From assembly GCF_000313135.1 (NCBI RefSeq), contig NW_004457442.1, forward strand, positions 300,917-364,916: DNA of 64,000 nt, written 5' to 3'. Below, piece after piece: positions 11,135-22,071 of this stretch. Position 1 is the stretch's first letter. The number at the start of each line of letters is the position of its first letter. This DNA comes from Acanthamoeba castellanii str. Neff. Lineage: Eukaryota; Discosea; Longamoebia; Acanthamoebidae. Position numbers and translations under genes: made by a program. Below the pieces are notes generated by a model. The model was not told the origin of the DNA. It searched no databases and saw only the letters and a list, made by a program, of their open reading frames with translations.

Positions 11135-14100
11135 ATGGAGCAACGTAGAGGCTCGGCAAGGCCGCGGCACAACATGGCGATGGAAGATCCGGATTTGTGG
11201 GTCCTGGAGTTCGGTCTCTTTCACGAGCTCGATCAAGTCGCGGCGCAAATCAAAGAGAAACGCAACCGTACGAACTCATTAACCCCCCCGCAAATCTTGT
11301 CCTCCCCTATTGTCGTAACTTTGTTGATCTCGCCATCGCTGGGCGCCTGCATTGTTCATGTGGTTGATTTAATAATCGACGCCATCTACAGTGACCAGAG
11401 CGCAGATCGAGGCCAGCCCGCTGTTTAGGCGGATGAAGCTCAACAGTCTGAGCGGCACGCTCGCGAACGAGAGGAAGTATCCCGAGTGGGACAAGTGGCT
11501 GACCGTGTTCGCCAACTGCTGCCCGGACGACTGGGACTCGGGTCCCGACTCCCCCCACCACGCGCTTCTCAACGAGTACAAGGCTCAGGTACCCGCTAGT
11601 GCTCCATCTCCCATGTGCCACAGCACCTTACAAGCGTGTGTGTCGTGCGTTGTGTGCGTGTGCGTGTGCGTGGGCAACAACAGCTGGTGTTGCAGCCGCT
11701 GCTGGGAGAGTCGCCGGACATCAATGCATTCCTCGCGCGTCGGAAGACCTATCTCCCCTTCACCTCCAGTGCCACGCCGGGTGAGGCCGCACTCGCCAAG
11801 GAGATGGCCGACCTGGCCCAGCTCCTCAAGGCCCGCAGCGCCAAGCCGGCCGACATCCGCCGTGCCATCGACGCCGCCGTGGCCGACCACCCGATCGACA
11901 AGTTCAAGCGGAGCATTCTCGCCTTCATCACGCGCGTCAAGCACTGCTCGCCGCGTCCCTTCCTCTACCAGGTCTACGATGACATCGCCACCGGGCGCTA
12001 CGTCCCTTCAACCAAATCCAAACCGTACGTCCGAACCGTGTGTCGTGTGTCGTGTGTGTGTCATGTGTTGATTTGTTTGTCGCTTGCATGTGGGCAGGTT
12101 CACGGAGAAGGAGCTGAGGGAAGTCTATGGCGATGACAAGGGGTGGAAGGCAATTGTGAACCAGACGGACCCGGACGTGGAGGAGTTCGCAGGGCGCGGC
12201 CAGCGGGCCAGCAGCAGCCGGACCGGCGGTGGTGCCCTGGTGCGCGCCGACGCTGAGACCGAAGATCAGCAGAAGAAAGCGAAAGCGACGACGGAGACCC
12301 GCGAAGGCGCAAAGGCGAAGACGACAGCGCCGGCCCAGACCGCGAAGGGAAAGCGAAAGCAGCGGGACGAGGATGAAGACGACGAGGAGAAAGAAGCCGA
12401 AGAGGAAGGGGAAGGAGAGGAGGAGGAAAAGCCGAAAGCCAAGGGGAAGGAGGCGAAGAAGAGTGAAGAGAGCTCCAAGCGCGCTCTTAGCTCCGTGAGG
12501 GACCTACGAGCCAAGTCCAAAGTCCTTCGGTACCTCTCCTGCTCGCGTCGTTTGTCATGCGATGGACCCGTGGACGAGCCCTCACCCACAATCACTTTAT
12601 TATTATTATTTTGTTATTTGTTATTTTTTCGACTGCAGGGAGCAAGCCAAGAAGCACGACCCCTTGCCTGGCCTCCTCGCCAGGAAGCAGACCACCGCTG
12701 CGCCGGAGCCGGTGTTCGAAGGGCGAGACAACTATGGCGACGAAGCCGAAGCTGAAGCATACGACAGCGCCGACGAAGGAGAGAAGGCCAAGCAGACCAG
12801 CGCGTCATCGAAGCGCCAGTACGCCCTTATCTCTCTGTGTCGTGCCGTGTTGTGTCACGTGTGCGGTCTGTCGAGCTTCTCTTGACCTCCAGTCCGTCTC
12901 ACGGTGCCGTACAGGTATATCGAGCGTCACCCCTCTGCCACCCGCCTGAATTGGGACAGCGAAGATGGTATGCAGTCACCCTCGTGAGCCTTCTTGAAGC
13001 TTTTCTGACGTGTGTGGCGTGTGTCGTGTGTGTCGTGTCGTTTGTTGCCATGACGACCTCTGTCTCAGAGAGCCCGCTCAAGACGCGCGACAAGCAGGAA
13101 GTGATCCGTGCGGCGCGGGCCACCGTAAGGCGGCGAAAGATCACCTCTGAGTCCGAGTCGGACAACGAGAGAGAGGCAGAGGACGACGACAACGAGGGCA
13201 AGAAGAAGAGGGCGACGAAGAAGGTCAAGAGAGACCCGTACGAGTTCAAGGTGCCCGGCGAACGTGCCAGACTCGCCGGCGGCCGCCGTAAGAAGCGCTT
13301 CTGGACCGACGACGAGATCGAGTTGCTGCTCGAGGGCGTCCGCACGTACGCCATCATTACCGTGCATGTCGTGGTCGTGTGTCGTGTGTGCGGCCAGAGC
13401 CTCACGTGCGCGTGCGTGTATCATAATATCAGGCATGGCCTGGGTTGCTGGGCCAAGATCCTGAGCGAGTACGAATTCGCTCCCGGGCGCACCTCGGTCG
13501 ACCTCAAGGTAAACCTTTTTTTTTTGCGTAAATAATATTCCTGTTAATTTTATTATATTTATTTTGAAAAATAATATCAATGTTGTGGTGCAGGACAAGT
13601 ACAGGAATCTGCTGAAGCTGCAGGCCAAGGAGCAGGAGGCGCACCGTGCGAAGAGGGCAGCGTTGGCGTCAACAGATGCCAAGGCCCGGGGTCGTCAGCA
13701 ACCACCTCCTTCGAAGAAGAGCAAAAAGGGAGACGACGACGAAGAAGAAGAAGAAGAAGAAAAGGAAAGGAGCGAGGAGGAAGACGACTCGACCACCACC
13801 GTCGGAAGCCAGGGCCGCCGTGAAGAGGCCGAAGAGGAGGAGAACGCCGCCGACCGCCGCAATCAGAAAGAACGAAGTGAGAAGGAAAAAGAGAAGGAGA
13901 AGGAGAGAGAAGAAGACGAGGAAGAAGCAGAAGAGGAGAGAGAAGAGGTGGAGGACAAGAAGAGCAAGAAGGCTGCAGCGGTGGCCCAAAGCCCGAGGGT
14001 GGGCAGCAGCACCACGCAGGCCGCAGCGGTGGCCCAGAGCCCGAGGGTGGGCAGCAGCAGCAGAAGCACCAGCACCACGCGGACCGCAGCGGTGGCCCAG

Positions 14101-14556
14101 AGCCCTCGGGTACTGGGCAGCACCAGCAGCACCAGCACTAGCACGCAGGCGGCAGCGGCCCAGAGGAAGCAGCAGCTTGCGGCGAAGCGGAGGGAGGACG
14201 AGGACTACGACGAAAACGAGCTGATCATCGACGACGACGAAGGCCAAGAGGCCGAGGACGACGAGGTGGTGGCCAAGGTGAAGGAAAGAGAAGAGAGCGA
14301 GAGCGAGCGGGAGAAGAGGGAGCAGGAACAGAAGAAGACGCCGGCGGCGGCGGCGGCGGGGCAGAGGAGGATCGCCAAGAGGCGGCAGGCGGGTCGGGCG
14401 CAGTCAATCGCTGCGCCGTTGCTGGCGGCGAGCCAGGAGGCCGACGATGACCGGCCGTCGTCCTCGGCGCCGGCAGTGCTCAGCGCCTCGGCCCGCGCGC
14501 GTCGGGCCAGCGTCGCCGCTCCCCGCAGAAGCGACGAACTCGACTACAGCGACTGA
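11135..14556 (+). CDS. telobox Myb protein, candidate double-strand telomere-binding factor
   Basis: A multi-exon nuclear protein. The N-terminus is helical (LFHELDQVAAQIKEKRNR; then an all-alpha stretch through ILAFITRVKHCSPRP) and may be a dimerisation region, although TRFH homology cannot be judged by eye. Basic and acidic low-complexity follows. At about 13280-13620 is a single Myb repeat: RKKRFWTDDEIELLLEGV, then RTHGLGCWAKIL, ending in the telobox signature VDLKDKYRNLLK, with splice junctions inside both RT|HGL and LK|DKYR. This signature defines TRF-type and plant TRP-type telomeric repeat binding proteins. In those the Myb is C-terminal; here about 310 residues follow, Glu/Lys-rich and with three copies of AVAQSPRV. 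Of ATGs at 11135, 11174 and 11180, the first is used. A non-telomeric telobox transcription factor is the alternative. Confidence 0.85.
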
Positions 14557-14921
14557 GTCTCGGGAGGCCTCGAGGCCGCGGCCTCTGCTACGCCTTGGGG
14601 TGTGTAACTGTAACTTGTTTTCCGGGAGGAGAGAGCAGGACCGACCAATGGGCGAGGGTTGTTGGTAAAAGAAAACAAAGGGCACCCAGTAAAAAAGCGA
14701 GGAGAGCTCTTCGGTTCTCGTTCGTTGTTGGCAGTCCGGCCTGAACTTATTTCAGCGCCCCGTAGTGGTTCGTGTACGGCCGCGCGGCATGTCCAAGGGA
14801 TTGCAGGGGCAACCGTTCTGCAAGTCGACGACCACCTGTCGAGTTGGGACTCTCAGCCTGTTGATAAGAAAATGGGCCGTGTGCTGGGTTTGTACTCTTT
14901 CAAGAAAGACTGCTCGAAACC
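14557..14921. other. intergenic, promoter region of the secreted paralogue A
   Basis: Contains the 3' untranslated region of the telobox gene and the upstream region of the next gene. No TATA box and no further gene seen. Tracts such as gaaaacaaagg near 14670 are A-rich, as expected after a stop codon. Confidence 0.4.
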
Positions 14922-15672
14922 ATGAAGATCACTCTCTTGGCCCTGTTCCTTGCGCTGCTCGTCTACGCCCATGCCCAGACCTCTGTTCCCTACATGACCA
15001 GAGCGTAAAAATTACCCTCCCACTCACTTCTTTTGAACGCTTCTCACACACCTCTCTCGATCTAGGCCTTCGCCCAGTGCCGCCCAGTCGCCCGGAGCCA
15101 GTTCCACGCCCCAGCCCAGCGTGTGCCCCAAGATGCGCCAGCTCAGCGATGAGCTCGACGCTGAGGTCTACTCGCAGGAGCCCCAGGGGATCAGAGCACC
15201 TCTCGCCGCCGAGCAGGTCAACTGGACCCAAGTATCGACCTACCTCGCGCCCAGCTTCCAGTACCAGGACTACAGCTATGTATGGGTTCACCCCCCTTGT
15301 AGTGTCTTCTGCTGCGTTGAGCTGATTGGACGTTCGTGTAAATGTTTGAATGGGGATTGGTTGCAGTTCAACTCGGCCGGCAACTACTCGGACTATCGTA
15401 CCTACTGGGAGGCGCTCAACCCGGTCTACGAGCGTTGGCCGCTGAAGAACGCCACGGTCGATTGGTACTCGTGCGATCCAGTCAACCGGCGCCTCACCTC
15501 CCAGTGGAAGCAGTACTTCGGCTCAGCCGCCGACCCCACTGCCAACGCGACCAGCACCTCGCTCTACGTCACCGAATACGACCCCGACTACAAGATCACC
15601 CGCCAGGCCTACTGGACCTCGGGCGACATCGTGGACCTCCTCTCCACAGCCTCCAACACCACCACTCCCTGA
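14922..15672 (+). CDS. small secreted protein, paralogue A of a four-member local family
   Basis: About 190 residues in three exons. Exon 1 encodes a signal peptide (MKITLLALFLALLVYAHAQ). The mature part starts with a short Ser/Pro linker, then a Cys (SVCPKMRQLSDELDAEVY), VNWTQVSTYLAPSFQYQDYS, a GNYSDYRTYWEALN motif at the start of exon 3, WYSCDPVNRRLTSQW, and a C-terminal YDPDYKITRQAYWTSGDI. All these blocks recur in the genes at 16757, 17818 and 21320. N-glycosylation sequons are plentiful. Two conserved Cys suggest one disulphide. The function is unknown; the size and the Trp/Tyr pattern would fit a small alpha+beta fold, but I cannot assign one. The intron positions (after the leader and before the GNY block) are the same in all four copies. 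Confidence 0.85.
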
Positions 15673-15823
15673 GTCTTTTGCGATATGTTTGCCAAACGTT
15701 TCAAGCATTTGGCGAAACAATGCATAAAGGGCTGTACGGGCCAGGGTCATGAGGAAGAGATGGTTGATGTCTTGTGCTTGTGAGAAGTGACCAAGTGTCC
15801 TGTATGTACACACCAACAGGCGC

Positions 15824-16551
15824 CTAAATGGTGGAGGTGAAATTGTCGGCGTGCTGGATGGGCATGGTGAGGTTGGCGTTGTAGGCGGCGTTGAGGTACT
15901 CCACCTCGAGGCGCTTGGACACGTAGAGCATGCAGTAGTTGCCGTACATCACCGAGCCCACGTAGGACGGCAGACCGTTGGCCACCGCATTGGCTTCCGC
16001 GCTGGCCAGCACCACGGCTTCCCTGTCCGCAAAAAACATGAAACATGAAAGCATAAAAATTAAAAAACAAAATTGATTTGTAGCCATAAATCGCCATCTG
16101 AAGGGGTGGGGCAGCGATTTGGGTGATTATGAGAAGATGGAAGGCGTACCTGCTGGGATCGAGCACATCCTGACCCGCGGCATATTTGATTTCGCCGGCC
16201 CGGACGGCATACGACAGCATTAATGGCCGTGCGCACGCAGGTGAGGTCGGTGCAGTTGGCCGCCGGCGGGAGGTCGGTCACGTTGGTCGGGGCCTGCTGC
16301 CGCTTGACGTAGTCCGCGTCTGGTCCGACCCGCACCGCCAGCATCGACCGGAGGGCATCAATCTGCTCCTCGATGCTCGCCACCAGCTTAGCCATGTTGG
16401 CGTTGACCTGGGCCTGCGTCAGCGGCAGCTCGACCACCGGCACCCGGTCGTTACCACCACGAGCTGCAGCCGCGCCCATGGGCGACAACGCAGCCAAGCC
16501 TGTGAGGGCCACGACGATGGTAGCCAGCCACAGCGGAGCAGGAGCATACAT
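15824..16551 (-). CDS. small secreted protein, unrelated to its neighbours; apparent frameshift
   Basis: The N-terminus has a signal peptide (MYAPAPLWLATIVVALTG...AAAA). It is followed by a helical region rich in Gln/Asn/Ala with VVELPLTQAQVNANMAKLV, then ANCTDLTCVRTAIN. Around 16208-16216 the frame that continues convincingly (LSYAVRAGEIKYAAGQDVLD) is shifted by one base and no splice sites explain it, so either the assembly lacks a base here or the gene is mutated. The last exon carries EAVVLASAEANAVANGLPSY and VSKRLEVEYLNAAYNANLTM. I do not recognise the family. The gene sits between paralogues A and B but shares none of their motifs. Confidence 0.6.
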
Positions 16552-16756
16552 GATGACCACAGTTCGATAGACAAAGACTTGATGTTGCCGCCAACAACAC
16601 CAACACCGATGTTGGTGGTCAATAAGAAGCAAGACTCCTGTTGGCGGAAAAGGAATGCAGGGTGTTGGTTATTGGTTACAATTAACGTGTGACTCCGAAA
16701 CGGCACGCAACAGTTGGGCCTTGGGCGGGTGTTGCAAGAGTAGTTGAGGTGGTGGG

Positions 16757-17485
16757 TCAAGCAGTGGTTTGTGTTTGATGTTGGAGGAAGTCCTGAAGGT
16801 TGCCCGACGTCCACAAGGCCTGGCGAATGGCGTTCAGGTCGGCGTCGAACTCGATGAGGTAGATGGACCGCATGTTGATGGTCTGGCTATGGTTGGAGGC
16901 CGAAGTGAAGGTCTCCTCCCACTGGGCCACCTCCCTCCGATTGACCGGGTCGCACGAGTTCCAGGCCTCGACGGCCACGTCGCGCAATGGCCAGAGCAAC
17001 TCGTTCATGATGCGTCTGGTCCAGTACTCGTGGTAGTCCGTGTAGTTGCCTCGTGAGGGCCACTGCGTGGTTGAACAAGTGTTACTTCATCATCGGAACT
17101 TGCACTTGATGCAGATGCTGAAGTTGATGATGGTTGTTTGGTTGTGTACCAAGCTGTTGTCGTTCCATTGAAAGCCAGGCGCGAGGAAGCTCTGCACTGC
17201 GGCCCAGTCGACGCGGTAAGGGTCGAGCGGTCCACCCAGCCCGCCCTGGAGGTAGAGCAGGGCGTCGAGGTCATCGCTACGCTTCTTGATCCTGGCACAC
17301 AGCTGGGCGAATTCTTCATCTTCACTACGAACATCTCAGAAGATCATCATCGTTAGCTTACGACGCTGGTGATGAGGAGTTAGATTGGAGTACGTGTTGG
17401 TTGTGTCGTTCTGTGCCTGCCCAGCGAGGAAGTGGCAACTGAGCAAGAGGATCATGAAGAAGGTGGATGTGTGAAGCATGTTCAT
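16757..17485 (-). CDS. small secreted protein, paralogue B
   Basis: Same exon plan as paralogue A. The leader is MNMLHTSTFFMILLLSCHFL, then EEFAQLCARIKKRSDDLDAL, VDWAAVQSFLAPGFQWNDNS, an intron, GNYTDYHEYWTRRIMNELL, AWNSCDPVNRREVAQWEET and, near the C-terminus, FDADLNAIRQALWTSGNL. The central CDP-containing block and the C-terminal RQA-W block are the best conserved. Exon 3 begins WPSRGNY where A has FNSAGNY and D has FGSRGNY. The first intron boundary (near 17389/17322) is the least certain part. It is in the same orientation as C and D and opposite to A. Confidence 0.8.
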
Positions 17486-17817
17486 TGCTACGTGAGGTGA
17501 AGCAAGCACACTTGACCTCCTCCTCTGCAGCGCGCTGTGTTGTGTCTCATCTCAGCAGAAGATCGATCGCCACGGGACACGACACGCTCAGACACCCTGA
17601 TTTTGGAAAGCTGGGCTCGCACACACAGTCCCGACTGTTCCCCTTTTCTCACCTCCGACCCACTCTCGCTCAGCTTCGCCCGCAACGCGGTCGACTTCTC
17701 CACTTCACCTCCAACCCCCTTCATTGTAGGGGGCTACTTCATGGTGACACCACCCTTCAACAAAAAGAACGAGACACCTTCACAAGGAGCAAGACTACAC
17801 TCTGTGCTGTGGCGACG
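17486..17817. other. intergenic between paralogues B and C
   Basis: Contains the promoter of B and the 3' untranslated region of C. A/C-rich and T/C-rich short tracts only; no gene seen. Confidence 0.4.
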
Positions 17818-18538
17818 CTATGTCTGCTCGTTCGCAGCGATGAGTATTTTGGCCATGTTGCTGGTGGTCCACCAGGCCTGTCTCGTGATGAGCAGCCCGG
17901 AGGGGTCGAACTCGGTGATGTAGATCGACCAGCTGGTCTCCCGCACGATGGGGTTGGCCCGCCGCCCGTAGGTCTCGCGCCACTGGGCCACCAGGCGTCG
18001 GGTGAGGGGGTCGCACGAGCGCCACATCCGCACGGGCACCTCTACCAGCGGGTAGACGTCCTGGTTTGCATTGAGCTCAGCCCAGAACTGCCTCGCGTTG
18101 GTGTAGTTGCCCTGGGAGGGGAACTGTTTATTTGGGGGGGGGGTAAGCAACATGTTTACAACGCTGGGGAGGGCCTAGACTTGGGGGGGGGGGTACTGGG
18201 CTGTAGTCCTGCCAGATGAAGTCGATGGCGAGGTAGGACTGCACGAGGGTCCAGTTGATCCGCTGCGGGTCGAGCGCGCCGCCCACGCCTCCCAGGGAGT
18301 AGAGCATGGAGTCGAACTCGTCGCTGCGCCGCACCATGCCCAGGCACATCTGCGAGAACTCAGGCGGCATCTGTTCTCCCGAACTGAAGGGGGTGATGTT
18401 GTTCAGGTCTGGCCTTGTTCAAAAGATGAAGAGAAAAAGGTACTCAGGGGACTGGGCGAGCGCAGGGCTGGCCCAGAACAGGGGGATGATCAGACCCAGT
18501 ACGAGGAGGAGAATCAAGTAGGTCGTCTTGTGCGCCAT
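17818..18538 (-). CDS. small secreted protein, paralogue C
   Basis: Leader MAHKTTYLILLLVLGLIIPL ending ASPALAQ, a short linker (PDLNNITPFSSGEQ), FSQMCLGMVRRSDEFDSMLY, INWTLVQSYLAIDFIWQDYS, an intron carrying two poly-G tracts (near 18135 and 18184 on the plus strand), FPSQGNYTNARQFWAELN, MWRSCDPLTRRLVAQWRET and a C-terminal FDPSGLLITRQAWWTTSNMA. The two conserved Cys and the sequons are kept. C differs from the others in the N-terminal linker and in Ile for the usual Pro of YLAP, so the copies are old and under selection rather than recent duplicates. Confidence 0.85.
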
Positions 18539-18802
18539 TTCTGAACGGAACTGAACTAACCGCAGTGCTCCAGGGATAGCGTTGATGGGGCTGGTGAGGT
18601 ATGCTGACATGTCCGTGTCCGATACCATACAGGCCAATCACGTGATCGTAACCCTTTGATTTCGTCCGAAGAGTCGGGCACATTTGCTGTCGTGCAAGGA
18701 CCTCACCTCGCGAAAAGGTCATTTTTTATTTTCCTTTTTGTTTTTCTGCAAATGAAAACAAATAAAAAACAGAAAAACAAATCAAAAAAAATACGGACAA
18801 GG

Positions 18803-21206
18803 ATGGAGAAGTCGCCAGCCGATCTTGAGGAATTCGTTTGGGTCGATAACAGGGATTTCTTCGCAAACCAACCACCAGAGGTACCGCTGCACAGTTGCTT
18901 TATTCCTATCAATTTATTATAATCTGTAAAATGATTAAATACAAGATTAAGAATACGTTACTGATTTCTCCCATCAGGTAATACTGAATATATTCAGCAA
19001 GCTGGCCGTGAAGGACCTGGGCCAGGCTGCCCTGGTGTGCCGCCAGTGGTGGGCCGTCTCGCTCGAGCCCTCCCTCTGGCGCTCCCTCTTCCTCGTACCT
19101 ACCATCTTCCTTCCTCCCCTCATCGCGCACACGCACCACCGCACACGCACACGCACACGCACACGCACAGCACTGACCCGAGGCCGAGGCAGGAGGCCAA
19201 GCGGGCGGGCACGATCGAGAAGCCGGCCAGGGAGAGTGTGTCAGCGCCCGATGACTCGTGGGTCCGTCTTCTACCCACCACCACCCCAGCCGCTGCCCCG
19301 TCAAAGCCCTCACCGTGTGTGTGCGTGTGCGGTGGTGCGTGTGCGTGTGCGGTGTGTGCGTGTGCGGTGTGTGCGTGTGCGTGTGTCGTCAAGGAGGACG
19401 AGTTGGTGGACTGGAAGGAGCGGTACCGGACGACGTACCACTTCCGCAAGGGCATCTTTATGGGCGACCGCAAGAAGAACGAAATCACCATCCGCCTCGA
19501 CTCTGCATGCCTTGTCGCCGAAGACCCGGCGCTCACGCTCACCGGCGAGGTCCGCACACGCACCACCTAACCGCACACATCACCGCACACCCTGACTGTG
19601 CGGTTGTGTGTGTGTGTGTGTGTTTCGCACAGGTGACGCTCATCGTGGCATCGAAGAGCATCACCACGCACGGCATATACATCGAGTTCGAGGCCTACGA
19701 ACGACGCTTCGCGCCCGATGAGGAGGTTTGCCTTCACCTGCGGCACTTCCTGCGTACCAATTCCAGTCTTACCATTTCCCCTTTGCCACCGCACACGCAC
19801 ACGCACACGCACACGCACACGCACAGAACGAAAAGAAGAAAACGTTATGGACGCTGCACCACTCGGTGACGGACGAGGTGGCCTGGGAGGCGCGAACCAG
19901 CCGCAAATTGACCTTCATGCAGGGCACGCACCGCTTCCGCTTCCGCGTGCCATTCCCGCGCTCCACCGCCCCGCCGTCCATCACCAGGTAAGGGAAATCC
20001 CATCGTGTGCGCGTGCGTGTGCGGTGATGTGCGCGTGCGATCGTTGTGTGCGTGTGCGATTGTTGTGTGCGTGTGCGGTGGTGCGTGTGCGTGTGGTGAC
20101 GTCGCTCGGTGTTGTTGTTGCGATGAAGGCACATCCAGTCGATCCAGTACTCGATCGCCTACGGGATGCGGGGCGTGATCGCCTATCCGTGGCCGTTCCT
20201 CGACCACTGGAACCCCATCGCGCTCTATCCGCTGATCGTCCTGCCCAGCCCGCACACGCGGCTGGCCCTCATGGTAAAAACTCCCCTCTCTTTCATTGCA
20301 TTGTGTGCGTGTGCGTGTGCGTGCGTGTGCATGTGTGTGCGTGTGCGTCGTGTCATGTGGTGTCGCCCCCAACTCATCAATCATGACCGTTCCCCAGACC
20401 GCGGCCAGAGAGGCGCCATTTGAGGAGACCTTCAGCCGCCTGGGACCGGGCCTGGAGTTCACCATCTCCCTGCCCAAGTCCGGCTTCTTCTTCGGCGAAA
20501 AGGTTTCGTGCGTGTCGTGCTGTGTGTGCGGTGCCCGCTGACTTGTGTGAAAAAATCGATCGAGCAGGTGCGAATGACGATCAGCGTGCGCAATGCGATG
20601 CCCTGGGACTACGAGCAGATCACGGTGCGGCCGATCGAGCTCATGCGCTGGCGCGGCCAGCCCAAGTGGAACAGCGTCGAGCCCACCAAAGCCGAGCTCG
20701 TCGCCCGACACCTGCGGCAGCACCAGCAGCACCAGCAGCGCCAGCTCCGGCGGCTCCTCTCGCCCCGCACCCTCGCCGCCGCCCACCAGCCCGACGCCGC
20801 CGACCACGCCGACCCCGACCAGCAGGCCCTCGTCGACGCCCTGCTCCAGTCCTACGTCGACGCCGAGGCCCAGGCCGACGGTGATGATGGCGTCGAGGTG
20901 GTGCGACCAGAGCCGAAGCCGGCGGGCGGCCGCAGGAGCAGGTACGCGGGCGAGCAGGTGTTCAGGGTGGCGGTGCGGAAGAACAGCGCGCGGCGGTTCG
21001 TGCTCGAGTTCGCGGTGGACGAGGCCCACGTGCACCCGACGCCGTGGTGCCTGCCGCACACGGTCGAGCTCGAGCACCGGTACGCGCTCAAGGTCAAGCT
21101 CCGCAAGCAGGGCCTGTGGGCGGCCTCCACCACCGAGAAGGCCATGACCGGTTCCATCGTCTTCGACACCCCGCGTCTCCTCCTCCACCACCAACACCAG
21201 ACATAG
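18803..21206 (+). CDS. F-box/arrestin-domain fusion protein
   Basis: About nine exons. The N-terminus is an F-box spanning exons 1-2 (PPEVILNIFSKLAVKDLGQA, then LVCRQWWAVSLEPSLWRSLF), the module that docks onto SKP1 in SCF ubiquitin ligases. After a linker the protein reads as an arrestin fold: FRKGIFMGDRKKNEITIRLD, the N-domain strands VTLIVASKSITTHGIYIEFE and AYERRF, RFRFRVPFPRSTAPPSI, IQYSIAYGMRGVI, and C-domain strands with FTISLPKSGFFFGE and VRMTISVRNAM. A Gln/His/Arg-rich insertion and a final beta-rich segment ending in VFDTPRLLLHHQ complete it. Arrestin-type proteins are usually adaptors that recruit separate HECT ligases to membrane cargo; here the ligase-docking module is in the same chain. 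The role is inferred. Introns contain strong GT-rich and CA-rich tracts. Confidence 0.8.
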
Positions 21207-21319
21207 CATGCATCGTGCGTGTCGTGCGCCGTGCGTGCGATGTTCTCTTTGTTCTCTCTTTTTTTCACACAACTAAAAGAACGAAGCGAAAGCGATTTGG
21301 GGGGGGGGAGGTGAATGCG

Positions 21320-22071
21320 TCAGGGTTGGCCGCGGACGAGGTTGGCGATGTTGCCTGAGGTCCAGTAGGCCTGGCGGGTGGCCTTGAGGTCGGAGTCGAA
21401 CTCGATGGTGTAGATGGAGGTGCTGACCTCCTGGCGAGTCGGGTCGGCTGTGGAGGCGAAGGTCTCGCGCCACTGAGACATCCCGCGCAGGGCGACCGGG
21501 TCGCACGAGACCCACTGTTCGGTCGACACGTTCTGCAGCGCCCATTGGCTGTTGGCCATGTTCAGGGCCTCCCAATAGGCCTGGTAGTCGCTGTAGTTGC
21601 CCCTCGAGCCGAACTGTGGGTTTGATAGAGAGGCCACAGTTGAACATGAGCATGACAAGATTAATAAATGATGATGCTAACGGAGTAGTTGGTTGTTGAT
21701 ATGTACTGCACTGTAGTCGTTCCAGGTGAAGTTGGGGGCCAGGTAGGTCTGCACTTTGTCCCAGTCGACCTGGTTCACCTGCAGCGGAGCGCCTAGGCCC
21801 TCCGTCTCGTAGACCAGAGCGTCGATCTCGTTGCTGAGCCGCCCAAGCTCGGCGCACACGTCGTCCATGCCACCGGCCCCGGCGGCCGTGCTGGGCCTGG
21901 GCCTACGCGAGAAGACAGAGCGTCAGCTGCAGAGCTCTCCGCCACCACTCACTCAAGCCAGAACCGACGCAGTCGGTGAAGAGCAACTGCGTACGAGGTC
22001 GTCTGGGCCTGGACGAGGCAGACACACACAAGGAGCAGGGACAAGCTGAAGAAGGAGGTGGTCGCAGTCAT
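21320..22071 (-). CDS. small secreted protein, paralogue D
   Basis: Leader MTATTSFFSLSLLLVCVCLV. Exon 2 has a Ser/Pro-type linker (SPRPSTAAGAGGMDDVCAEL) as in A, followed by LSNEIDALVYETEGLGAPL and VDWDKVQTYLAPNFTWNDYS. Exon 3 starts FGSRGNYSDYQAYWEALN, then WVSCDPVALRGMSQWRET and FDSDLKATRQAYWTSGNI. It is the closest relative of A by eye (same linker type, QAYW). It is separated from the rest of the cluster by the F-box/arrestin gene, with which it converges (113 bp between stop codons). Start chosen at the signal peptide ATG, 55 bp downstream of a TATA-like element. Confidence 0.85.

Noticed and set aside
13646..14247. Long frames antisense or shifted to the telobox gene's charged tail
   Set aside because: Produced by repeated GAG/AAG codons; the main frame continues the spliced gene.
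14922..22071. Secreted gene cluster as an operon
   Set aside because: Genes are in both orientations with separate upstream regions and introns.
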